This document shows positions 19,907 to 29,722 of a stretch of DNA of 32,848 nt, one piece after another. The notes under the pieces are model-generated. The model worked only from the letters and a program-made list of their open reading frames with translations, did no database searches and was not told the DNA's origin. Location of the stretch: NCBI GenBank assembly GCA_015680685.1, contig MNCI01009404.1:571422-604269 (forward strand). Direction: 5' to 3'. The position numbers and the translations under genes were made by a program. This stretch comes from Gnetum montanum (lineage: Eukaryota; Streptophyta; Gnetopsida; Gnetales; Gnetaceae). The stretch's first letter is position 1. Each line of letters starts with the position of its first letter.

Positions 19907-21631
19907 TGTACTAACCAAAATCATTGGCGAAAGGTTGGAAAGGAAAAAAAAACACTAAAAGATCATCGAATAGACATAGCTGACCCTGCCTTTGCGTGAG
20001 GACAAGCTAGAAAAGAAAAAAAATGAAGGAAAAGTGCCTTGGATGGTCTACACACAAATCAACCAAGGACTTCCCCAAACGTAAGCTATGGCTCATGCTA
20101 GGGTTATTGTAACTAATGTTCGAAATGTAACAGTGACGCACAAAAAGCAAACAGATCATATACATAATAGTATTACAAAAAAAACATAAACTGAATGTAA
20201 AATAGAGTAAACAATGTAATGGAGGGAAAAATGAACTATATTGTATTACTTAGAAAGGTTGTGGACTGGTCAAAGCGTAGCTACATGTGTGGATGGCAAG
20301 TTAAGCACCAAGCCCCGAGGTGATGTATTTCAGAAGTGCTTGAATGCTAGGAATCAAGTGCACCTGAGCCTCCAAGGATTGCTGGTCTATGTTTTCTAAG
20401 TTGTCAACCTTCAAAATTGTCAACCCTGTTTATGTGAATTGACAAGGTATTTATAAGGTTTGGCTAGGCTTGGGTGTGGAATTCATAGATGGAATCAATG
20501 GTTGAGAGATGAGAGGAAAATGGATCATGTGACATGTGTTTGACAAACAGCTGTGTGTGAGTTGGACGCATGTGGGTAGGCTACGTTCTTGACTGGATGC
20601 ACTGTATCTTATAACGTGTGTTGGCTTACGCAAGCTAGCTTATGCCCATGGAAACAGATACAATTTGGAGTGTAAGAGCTTGACAAGCTCACAAATGTGA
20701 AAATTTACAATGAAAATGATAATGTACAACAAGAGATATTGACTCTGGCTTGCTTGAAACTTCTCAGTCTTTAAATTGACTGCTGCAAGATGTTGATTTG
20801 AGTGGTTTTGTGGCTATTTGAGGCATCTCTCTTTCACCAAAGCTTCTAGCGTGAGTTGATTTTGTCCCAGCGTGTCCTTAGCATGTTTTTGGCATGCTTT
20901 TGACTAAGCGTGATCAGTACTCACGCTGCACTCATGCTGCCAGTGTGACCTCAGCATGAATGAGGTAGAAAATGACATATTTCACACAAAATTTTGATTT
21001 TTGAAGCCTGTTCTTTAAGTGCAGTGATTTCCTAACTGTGTTTGACCCTGAGAGTGATCTACAATTCAAAAACTAAGCTTGAGAATGACTTGTTTTGAGC
21101 CACTTTTGGCAGCTCACGTTGGACTCATGCTGCCACTGTGAGTGTAGTGTGACCACAACGTGAGCTTCAAAAACTTGCAATTTTGGACTTGAAATCTAGA
21201 ATTTTGAAGGTTGGAACTTGAAGTTGTCAACAATGAACCCTGAGGATGACTTGCACCCTTGAAATCAAGTCATTTTGACTTAGTTTCAAGGCTCTCACAG
21301 TTACTCACACTGCACTCATGTTGCCAGTGTGACCTCTGTGTAACCATTAGCGTGAGTGAGAAAATGTGTATAATTTGTCTCAAAATCTAAACTCCCAAAT
21401 GCTGAAATTTGGAGTGGACATCAGTAGCCTTTGAGGATGGCTTGCACCCTCAGATTGGACCATCTTTGACTTGATTTTGAAGTTGTTGGAAGTGCTCACG
21501 CTAAGGGCAACCTGGTTTGACAAGCCCAGCGTGAGTTACATGCCTTGGTCAGATTTTTGCCTCTCGAAAGCTCAAAGGGGGCCTGAGTTGTTCTCATTTC
21601 AAAGTATTAGGCTAAAATTAGTGGTGTTTCA
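19907..21631 (-). repeat. 3' LTR of the second Tat/Ogre-like element
   Basis: 1725 bp. The minus-strand start TGAAACACCACTAATTTTAG (21631) equals that of the middle element; the end is GGTTAGTACA (19907). TATA box at 20448-20455 (minus TATAAATA). Its U3 differs from the middle copy by many TCACGCT/AGCGTGA and CTGCCAGTGTGACC phrases between 20850 and 21540, in place of the TTACGCTGTGCAGC duplication. Confidence 0.85.
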
Positions 21632-23165
21632 TTGGCCCCTCTTTGTTGACATCTGGAGGAATCCACTCAAGAGGCGTCAACAAAGAAGTGCAAAACACCA
21701 TGAACAACCAAGTACCAAGCATTATCCATTGGCCCTTGACTAGGCATCATCACACTATGTTCAAAAGTACATGGGATTGGGAGAGTGTAGTTCAAGATGC
21801 AGGGGGGATTGGTTGTAACCAGGGAATTAGGAGTTAATCATGGGTTATAATTACTGTTGGAATTGTGGGAGAGGAATGCTCGAATGCTCTCACATGAACA
21901 AGCCATATCTTTAGTTCTTGTCAGTAGCCGGTTTTCAACAGACTCAGAGCCAAGACATAGGAAGTGCATTCTTTGGAGAAATGAGACTCTTGTAGAGTGT
22001 TTATGAGAGCCCATTGTAAATAGCCAAATCCATGAAATGATGTGCAACATGAGCATTTGAGACACGAGGGTAACTATTTTTTCAAGACAATAACCTTCTC
22101 GCTTGGGGCTTGTATGAGAATAGCCAATAATCTATGGTCTATGATGTCAACGGGGTCATGAAGACCTTTTCCATGCACTTTGCTCTTTGATATTTTTGTT
22201 CTTTTACTCTTTTTTTTCTTGTTTTTTTTATTTTTTTTATTTTTTATTTTTCTTTTCTTTTTGTTTTTCTAAAGAGCTTACTTTTAGTGTTGTGCTCGTG
22301 CTCATGCACTTGCTTTTTGTATCATGTATCGTGTACTGTGTTTTGTGTTACAACTGCTTAGAGAATCATAGTGTGTAATAGTGTATCAAGAGTTTCAGGA
22401 TGAGTAGAATGTGTCAAGGAGGGTGTAATTGAATAGGATAAGGGGAACATGATGGGAAATAGGGAATGTATCAGGAGTTGGGAATGTACTTATGAATGGA
22501 TTGATTAACCCAATTGCGGGTGTTAGGAAGAACGTGATACCTTGTCATCATGATGAAGTGCATCTATGCATGAACGCCTTAGACATGTCATCCTACAAAC
22601 ACAACTCGAGGAAGACAAGAAAATCACAAATGAACTAGTTAACTAAGCACTTTAAATTTGAAAACAACCAAGGAGATGGAGCCACCACGTGCAATTTTCA
22701 AGGTAGACAGAATCATGAACAGCATCAGCTTCATCAGGGTCCATGAGACAAATTATGTAGCAAGTTTTTATGGAATAGATACAGCCAATTGCAGTAACAG
22801 ATCTTTTCAAGTATTGCCTAGTCGTTGATGATGTCACCAGTTTATAGTCTTAGCGGACTATTACGGGTTAGTTTCACATCATAACCCTTTGGACGGTGCC
22901 AGTTTAGCATCATAGCAGATGGTGCATTGCTAGTTTAAAGTCATAGTGGAATGTGAAGAGGCAAACTAGTTTATAGTCTTAGTGGACTCTGGATGCTAGT
23001 TTCATGTCATGGTGGATAGATGTGGCAATTTAGTATCATACCGGATGAAGCTCTGTGGTGTCGATTTATTGTCATGACTCCAGGACATTCTGTGGTGCCA
23101 GTTTCAAGTCATAGCCCCAGGACCACTCTATGGTATCAGTTTTAGGTTGTGATGCCAGGACTATT
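21632..23165 (-). other. Polypurine tract, hairpin and 3' repeat region of the second Tat element
   Basis: The polypurine tract (minus AACAAAGAGGGGCCAA) is at 21632-21647. The hairpin arms are at 21641-21650 and 21676-21685. A pyrimidine-rich tract lies at 22200-22270. Diverged AGTTTATAGTC-type phrases begin at 22838 and end in about three units of the 37-bp family (23053-23165). No gene is supported. Confidence 0.7.
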
Positions 23166-23181
23166 ACGTACCTCAAGTTCA

Positions 23182-24387
23182 TTAGACATAGTACCATTTT
23201 AGGTACAGGTGATTTGTAGGATTAGCGAACTCGTTTCTATCCATGTTAGCAAGTTTGAATGCTCCATTATTGTACGCCTTGGTGACTAAGTAAGGTCCTT
23301 CCCAATTGGCTGAGAATTTATTTGGATGTTCGCAGATGGCCTTAAGGACTAGGTCTCTTTCTTTAATCAGGCATTTATGCAGATGATCTTTATGTCATTT
23401 CTGTTGTTGTTTCTGGTACCACTTGATCTGATCAAGCGTTCGCACATGCTCCTCCTCCACTGAGTCAAGGTCAGCAATGCATAGTTCATTACTTTGGCTT
23501 TCATCAAGGAGGCCTGAGAGAGCTATCCGCAACGAGGGAACCTATAACTCCAAAGGTAAAATAGCTTCAGATCCGTATACAAGACTATGTGGAGTTTTAC
23601 CTGTAGATGTTCGATGTGTCGTTATGTATTCCCATAATGTGTAGACTATTTGTTCGTGCCATCACCTCTTGCTTTGATTTAACATCTTTTTGAGCACCAT
23701 GAGGACAGTTTTTTTTGTATCCTCTACTTGACCATTGCTTTGTGGGTAGTAAGGTGATGAGAATGCATGTTTAATACCTAGGCTTTCACAGAAGCCTTTG
23801 GTATTTACACTGCTGAACTGTGGCCCATTGTCAGTAACGATGGTTATCTAAATACCAAAATGGATCACGATGTTTTCTATTATGAAATTGAAAATGTGCT
23901 TAGAAGTGGTCTTCCTAAGGGGAATAGCTTCTACCCATTTTGTGAAGTATTCAGTTGTAGTGATAATGAAGCTATGTCCTACGGAGGATGATGGCGTTAT
24001 CGGTCTGATTAAGTCTAATCCCCATCTTTGGAATGGTCATGTGATTTGTGTTATGTGAAATTTGTTAGGTGGCACATGTATTAGGTTACCATGCCGTTGG
24101 CAAATGTCACATGTCTTGACCTTGGAGAAGCAATCATACTCCATGTGTGGCCAGTAGTAGCCCAAGCACCTAATCTTTGTTGCCATTGCTTTGGGTGCTA
24201 TGTGTCCTCCACAAAGTCCTTCATGGACTTGTTCTACAATTTTTTGACCATTGATACTACTAACACACATTAGTAGAATACCTTCATAGGATTTGCGACA
24301 CAAGGTGTCTCCTATTAATGCATATTGCTGAGAGCATTTTCGCACTACGTCCTTTTGAGTGTTTGTTAGATGTTGTAGAGGTTCGCC
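23182..24387 (-). pseudogene. pol: Integrase of the second Tat/Ogre-like element, nonsense-broken
   Basis: Integrase inserts the DNA copy into the genome. The zinc-binding domain (HEGLCGGH ... CDIC, about 24225-24070) has both histidines and both cysteines. The catalytic core keeps all three acidic residues: Asp in WGLDLI (24013-24015), Asp in VTDNGPQF (23830-23832) and Glu in NGQVED (23722-23724). The last two are separated by exactly 35 residues, the classic D,D-35-E. The C-terminal domain ends NHLYLKWYYV and TAA (23182-23184). Internal stops are at 24037 (TGA), 23848 (TAG), 23662 (TGA), 23542 (TAG) and 23395 (TGA), with no frameshift. It is therefore dead by nonsense codons only. Confidence 0.9.
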
Positions 24388-25473
24388 TCATAGAAGGTAC
24401 TCTTTTATGTCATCATACCATTCTATTGTGTGTGTTGTGCTAATGGATGCTATAGGCATTTCATTGAGAGTGTTGGTTATAGGTTCGACACAATTTGTTA
24501 TAGAGCTAGGCAATGCATGGAACATTTCAGGTGTCATATTTAAGGCTAGTGTAGCAAGTGCATTGGTGATGCTGTTTTCGCTTCTAGGGACATGCTGTAT
24601 ATCAAATTCTACTAGTCGCCTTAGCAGATGTTTGGTCAAATCACAATATGATTGCAAATGGAGAGCCTTACATGCATAAAATTTTGTGACTTGATTAATG
24701 ACTAACTGTGAATCACCTCAAACTACAAGATGTGTGATTCCTGAAGTCAATGCTGCTTGAAGACCTCTAAGAAGACCTTCGTATTCTACCACATTATTGG
24801 TACAAGGAAAGTTTAATCGGTAGGCGAAGGGTTGGATTTCTCTAGAGGTGTATGTTAAAATGGTCGTAGCACTTCCTGCTCCAGAAGTTGAAGCTCTATA
24901 AAAATGAGGGATCGCCTCGTAGTTGTCAGGTACAATGTCTATACTATTAACATTCTCACCGGGGAATTCAAGGTTGATCATTGCTTGATCATGCATTGGC
25001 GAAATGGTTAATTGTGTAACTATTGCTTGACCTTTTGTGGAAGGTTGAGCAACATAGTTTAGGTCAAACTCTGTGATCATCACTTTCCACCTAGCTATCC
25101 TACTCGACTCGTAGATGTTGTTAGTGATGGCACGAAGTACATTATTCTTGCAAATGATGTAAACTTGATTACGGAAGAGATAATGCTGCCATTTCTTCAA
25201 GGAGAAGATGAGGGTAAGGCATGATTTCTCCACATCATTGTATCATTGTTCATAGGCAATTAAAGTATGGCTTAGGTAATATACAGGGATCTTGACTCCA
25301 TCTTTACATTTGTTACAAAGAATTGATGCAATGGAAGAGTTGAAAGTTGCAAGGTAGATGTAGAAGGGTTTATCGCTATGTGGGGGATAAATTGTTGGCA
25401 GTTGAGCCAGCTCTTGTTTGATGTTCTTGAACGCTTCCTGGCATTGTTGAGTCCATTGGAAATGCACATTCTT
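24388..25473 (-). pseudogene. pol: Dual RNase H region (RNase H plus second aRNH-type domain) of the second Tat element
   Basis: RNase H removes the RNA strand during copying. The first domain (about 25467-25060) reads KPFYIYLATFNSSIASIL, YYLSHTLIAYEQ, LIFSLKKWQHYLF. The second (about 24900-24540) reads VVEYEGLLRGLQAAL, GDSQLVINQV, ENSITNALATLA. A second, archaeal-like RNase H between the first and integrase is a known Tat trait and supports the lineage. The second domain keeps the Glu of EYEGL and the Asp of GDSQ. The first Asp (FDGAS-type block) is lost in FYRAS, and the last Asp is Asn in NALA. Stops are at 25243, 24718 and 24388, all TGA in the continuous pol frame. Confidence 0.85.
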
Positions 25474-26730
25474 TCATAATAGGTGTTGCATGGGTGCCAA
25501 CTTATCCGTTAGCCTTTCGATAAAGCGTCTAATGAATTGCAGTCTACCTTGGAGACCATGTAGTTCAGTAAGGTTTTTTGGTGGTTGCATGTTAGTTATT
25601 TCCTTAACCTTATCAGGGTCTACCTGTATCCCCATTCCAGAGACTACAAAGCCAAGCATTTTACCCATTTTGACACCAAAGACACACTTCTTTGGATTGA
25701 GTCTAAGGTCATTTTTAAGACAATGTTTAAGCACTAGGTCTAGATCTTTTGCATGTTGTTCGGTTGTTTTAGACTCAACAGCGATGTCGTCAACGTAATC
25801 ATTGAGAAAATTGAGCATGTAATCACTAAATATATATGTAATTGATCATTGATATGTAGCACCTACATTTTTAAGACCAAACAACATCATTGTATAGCAA
25901 AATGTGCCCCAAGGTGTCGTAAAGGTTATCCTGAGTTGATGTTCTGGATTGATTCTTATTTGATTGTATCCCAAGAATCCATCCATAAAGGATAATAGTG
26001 CATGCCTAGTAGTTGTGTCAATGAGTTGATTGATGCTGGGTAGTAGGAAGTCATCCTTTATAGTGGCTGTGTTGAGATCATGGAAGTCAATGCATATGTG
26101 TATGCTACCATTCTTCTTAGGGACTACGACAATGTTGGATACCCAGTCGGAATAGTCAATGGCTCGGATGAAACCTGCTTGGTAGAGCTTTGTGATTTTA
26201 GTGCAGACTGCTAACACTACCTCAGGTCTAACCTTTCATGCTTTTTGCTTCAACGGTTTGATTTTTCCATCAAGAATGATGTTATGTTGGATGATTTGGG
26301 GGTCCAATCTTGGCATGTCGGTATATGACCATGCAAATGTTTTCATATTATCTTTCAGTACTTGAGTGATGTCGTTGACAAGTTGTGAGTCCAATAGGGC
26401 ACTTAATTTCAATGTTCTAGTTTCACCATTGAATGTAGCAATGGGGACTTCAACAAGGGGATCTTCGGTGATATTATCAACCTCTAAATCTAAAGTTTTA
26501 GCCACATTTTTAGGCCAATTTGATGTTTCCTAAGTGGAGGCTATTAAATTGGTATAAGCGCATGGATCTAGATCTAAGGATTCAAAATTGATTGCTCTTT
26601 TAATTTCCCTGTATGGCCCACTGAGAGATAATGTTGAAAGGATATTCTTGGTGGCCATGTGCTCGCTCCTGTCAACTGCCAATTTTAAACCAGGAGTGAA
26701 GTGAGTGACATTCATTTGACGAAGGAGTTA
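25474..26730 (-). pseudogene. pol: Reverse transcriptase of the second Tat/Ogre-like element
   Basis: The pre-RT block FAWSYTDMPRLDPQIIQHNI (about 26400-26340) is typical of Tat. RT blocks: WVSNIVVVPKKNGSIHICID, SFMDGFLGYNQIRI, TFTTPWGTFCYTMM, and the active-site box NDYVDDIAVES with YVDD intact (25786-25797). The connection block GIQVDPDKVKEI follows. The frame is shared with RNase H and integrase. Stops are at 26530 (TAG), 26236, 25846 and 25474 (TGA). Upstream, the frame reaches 26730 next to a possible 3' splice site (minus TTACATTTAG, AG at 26731-26732), so coding may begin here by splicing from protease, as proposed for Ogre. The first codon after that site is itself a stop (TAA), which fits the same decay. 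Confidence 0.9.
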
Positions 26731-27891
26731 CTAAATGTAAATGAGCATAAGGTAATTAAACTATGTACTGATGAAATCATGGAACGTAGTGATAGTCATG
26801 GTAGTTTTAGGCCATACCGGGCCAGTAGTGTTCATCTCAATTTGTCATTTTGGATGAGTGTATAGGGCATTGTTAATTTTGTGCGAACTATGACTTTAAA
26901 GGATTTTAAAATCTTATGGATTTTTATACGCATCATTATGTATTCTTATATGTTTGCATATACATATTTTTTTGTTTATTTTAACCTTTCTCCCCTCCTT
27001 TATATAAAATTTCCTTTATTTCTAATATTTTGGCCTCATCTCCAGAGGCTGGAATAATGAGGAATACTAGGCAAAGCATGAAATAAAGATGACATAAATA
27101 ATAACATGCAAACAAAATTTCAACATGAAACATGGTAAATTTAAATAAAAAAGAGAAAATAAAATACGAGAAAATAATTAAATTAAATTAAGAATGAATA
27201 TTAGGGGTTAGAAAAAGGAGGTTTTGAGGTACAAGGGCATCATTTCTGCTAGCGTGAGTTCCTGGAAGTTTCGACTGCAGCGTGAGCTAGGGAGTGCAAC
27301 GTGAGCATCATCATCAGCGTGAGCTACAACATGAGCCATGAAGGGAAAAGGGATAGCAAGCCAAGGCAAAGGGAAGAGGTAAGAAAACTTGGCATTCATG
27401 GAGGAGAGTGAAGAGCTACTCCAGCATCTCCACCAAGCTAGGATTACAGTGTGGTATGGAGCTTTGCACAAGTAGATTTGTTTCCTCTTATTTTTCTCTA
27501 GTATTCTATTCACAGCATTAGCTAGGGCAGCATGACTTCTATGGCCACAATTTTGGGCTTGTTTCTAAGGATTCAGGATTTGTTTCTAGGGTTTGTGGCT
27601 TGCTATTATTGATTTTTGTGGCATCATCCAGGGCATGATCGGTTTAGGGCATGATTGGGATGTGAGTTGAGTGTTCAGCATGAGTGGAGTGCCCTAGTGT
27701 GAGTTGAAGCAAACTGAGCGTTAGTTGAATGTATGTGTTATAGGGTATGAGTAGGGCATGAGTGGCGTGAGTGGCCCAGGAAATGCGCAGGGCATGAGTG
27801 CCCAAGAAGTGCATAGGGCATGTGAAGGTACATGTTTTGCAAGGTACCCAAGGCAAGCTGTAGCGTGATCTTTCCAGGGTAGTATGACTAC

Positions 27892-28154
27892 CAACGTGAA
27901 TGCAGGCCAGGAAGGCCAACATGAGTGTGGGCTAGGAAAGGTCAGCACGAGTTTCAGGCTAGGAAAGGCCAGCGTGAATTTTAGGCTAGGAAAGGCCAGC
28001 ATGAGTTTCAGGTCAGGAAAGGCCATCGTGAGTTTCAGGCCAAGAAAGGCCAGCACGAGTTTCAGGCCAGGAAAGACCAGCGTGAATTTCAAGCTAGGAA
28101 GGACCAGCATGAGTTTCAGGCGAAGAAGGCCAGCATGCGTGTAAGCTAGGAAGG
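27892..28154. repeat. 27-bp tandem repeat, about ten copies, AGCGTGAGT family
   Basis: The unit is CAGCATGAGTTTCAGGC followed by CAGGAAAGGC (27 bp, with a few 25-26 bp units). The period is a multiple of three, so both strands stay open: plus 27884-28144 gives a 9-residue repeat and minus 27721-28161 another. This is expected from the array and no proof of coding. Confidence 0.9.
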
Positions 28155-28297
28155 CCAGCATGAGTTACATTGCAGGGGGAGGCTTGGTTTTTTTTGGTAG
28201 CATGAGTTGCGTTGCTGGGTTAGTTTCCAACATGAGTGCCAGGGCTTCCTGGATAGCATCAGTGCAGGTTCCTGGGTGAGTTAGAATGCAGGACAGG

Positions 28298-28440
28298 CCC
28301 AACATGAGTTACTGGACGCTCCAGCGTGAGTGCCTAGAATAGGCCCAACATGAGTTATTGGGAAGCTGTAGTGTGAGTGCCTGGGAACAGGCCCCAACGT
28401 GAGTTACTGGGAAGCTGTAGCATGAGTTGTTGGGAATAGG
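28298..28440. repeat. 48-bp tandem repeat, three copies, built from two AGCGTGAGT half-units
   Basis: Each unit has CCCAACATGAGTTACTGG and then a GAAGCTGTAGCGTGAGTGCC-like half. It shares the (A/C)(A/G)C(A/G)TGAGT core with the adjacent 27-bp array and with the phrases at 27250-27330. Confidence 0.8.
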
Positions 28441-28828
28441 CCCTAGCATGAGTGTCTAGGCCCCTCTTTGCTAAGATGTAAATTGTTTGCCAACATGTTT
28501 ATTTTTTGCTGGTTTCATATCTACATATTTTATTATTTTCTTGGGATGATAAAATATGTTTCTATATTTTTCTAAGTTTATGTTGAATCTGTGAATGTTC
28601 ACGTTTTCACACTTATGTATTTATTATATGGTGCCTGCAACAAACTACTGTGTAAGAGATTTCAATGTACCCCAACGAGCGTTAAGTACACTAAATAAAT
28701 ATTGGTGTCCTTGTTTCATGGGGCAAAACTATATTTTTGAATGTTGTTTATGTGTGTTTTGGATTATGTGATTTCATACTATTATTAGCACTTAGACTCT
28801 TTACTTACCTAACGTTTTGGCTGTATGC

Positions 28829-29629
28829 AGGGGACCTAAACCTTCTCTTCTTGTGGTTGAGCTCGTTGGTGTACTTACTTGGTTTAGCCCTTTTGGACTA
28901 GACATACCTCCTTATGACATGCGCATTGGGCCTCATGTGATATGGTTCCGTCCTGGTGTTGGTTCATTTTTGTCATTCATCTTGCAAAATTTCAATGTGG
29001 TTATATGGTCTCACTTAAGTGAACAGTTGGCTAGTGATATCATTGAGATAATGTTGCCCGGGTCTACATAAGACATGCTTGTCTTCATTACCGACATAGA
29101 TGAGGGGCTTTTTAAAGTTGAGGGAGGCCCTGCTGAGGGTCCTAGATCTACTCATCCCTTGACTCATGTATGGGAACTACCTACTTGTTTCCATTATAAC
29201 AGCAGCAACACACTTTTCCTAGCCTTCTGTGTGCACACTCTATTCCAAAATCCACTTGGGATAGTGTATAGAGTGGACAAGTATGCTCTTCTTCTTAATT
29301 TTTGATTCTTTTAAAATTATATGGTTATCTATGCATAAATATTCTTTTTCAATGTAGGCCTCAATTTGATGAGAATGGGATGCTTGATGATGACGGTGGG
29401 CTCGCCTTAGTGCACACAGCCTTGGAGGCATTCATGGTGGACCCCATTCTTCATGTTGTGGTACTAGACTAGACAAAAGTGGCTATTGTTGACTACCATA
29501 GGCAATTCTCAAGAGCTTTTGAACATTGTCAAGTTCGTGGTTGGTTGCATGAGGACTGGTCTTCTAAAGGGCCAATTTTTCCTTAGAGCATTGATCCTAC
29601 ACCTAATGTACCTACGCCATTTACTGATG
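28829..29629 (+). pseudogene. Antisense gene, exons 1-2: FCP1/NIF-like phosphatase-fold domain with lost catalytic residues
   Basis: First recognised exon 28829-29280, intron 29281-29357 (GTATGC...TGTAG), second exon 29358-29629. The codon split at the first junction (AA/G) restores a continuous frame. The translation shows the landmarks of the FCP1 homology fold in order: a first strand (SLLVVELVGVLTW) where members have DxDx(T/V) or DLNGLL; RPGVGSFLSFILQNFNVVIW (the RPgv..FL...f.v.iWss block); THVWEL; a strand NSSNTLFLAF where members have NTLLLDDSPYK; then NPLGIVY and a glycine-rich tail before LEAFM. Both acidic motifs (DxD and the DDS pair) are replaced, so no phosphatase activity is expected. 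Stops: TAA 29069-29071 and TAGs near 29469 and 29584. The family call is from remembered motifs and could be checked by profile search. Confidence 0.6.
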
Positions 29630-29722
29630 GTAAATGATTACATCTTAGACTCCATTTTCTATTTGTTGCATCATCATGTACTATGCTTTTAACCTTTTAC
29701 TCTATGTTTCTTTTTCTTATAG

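Larger units (their letters stand above)
26731..28828. other. Spacer between RT and antisense gene (putative intron/promoter region)
   Basis: 26800-26960 matches 11741-11900 of the middle element (phrase TAGTTTTAGGCC). 26970-27200 is A/T-rich. 27230-27330 carries several AGCGTGAG phrases and leads into the arrays at 27892-28440. 28480-28828 is A/T-rich and ends in a 3' splice site (TGGCTGTATGCAG, up to 28828) for the first recognised exon of the antisense gene. So an upstream exon and promoter of that gene should lie in 26970-28780, possibly within the arrays; no exon could be defined. Confidence 0.5.

Noticed and set aside
23182-26730. Programmed stop read-through or stop reassignment in pol
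   Set aside because: Twelve stops of two kinds, spread at transition-prone codons, with active-site losses in RNase H, are better explained by decay.
27721-28161. Long open frames on both strands over the 27-bp array
   Set aside because: A 27-bp period keeps any stop-free unit open on several frames; there is no other sign of coding.
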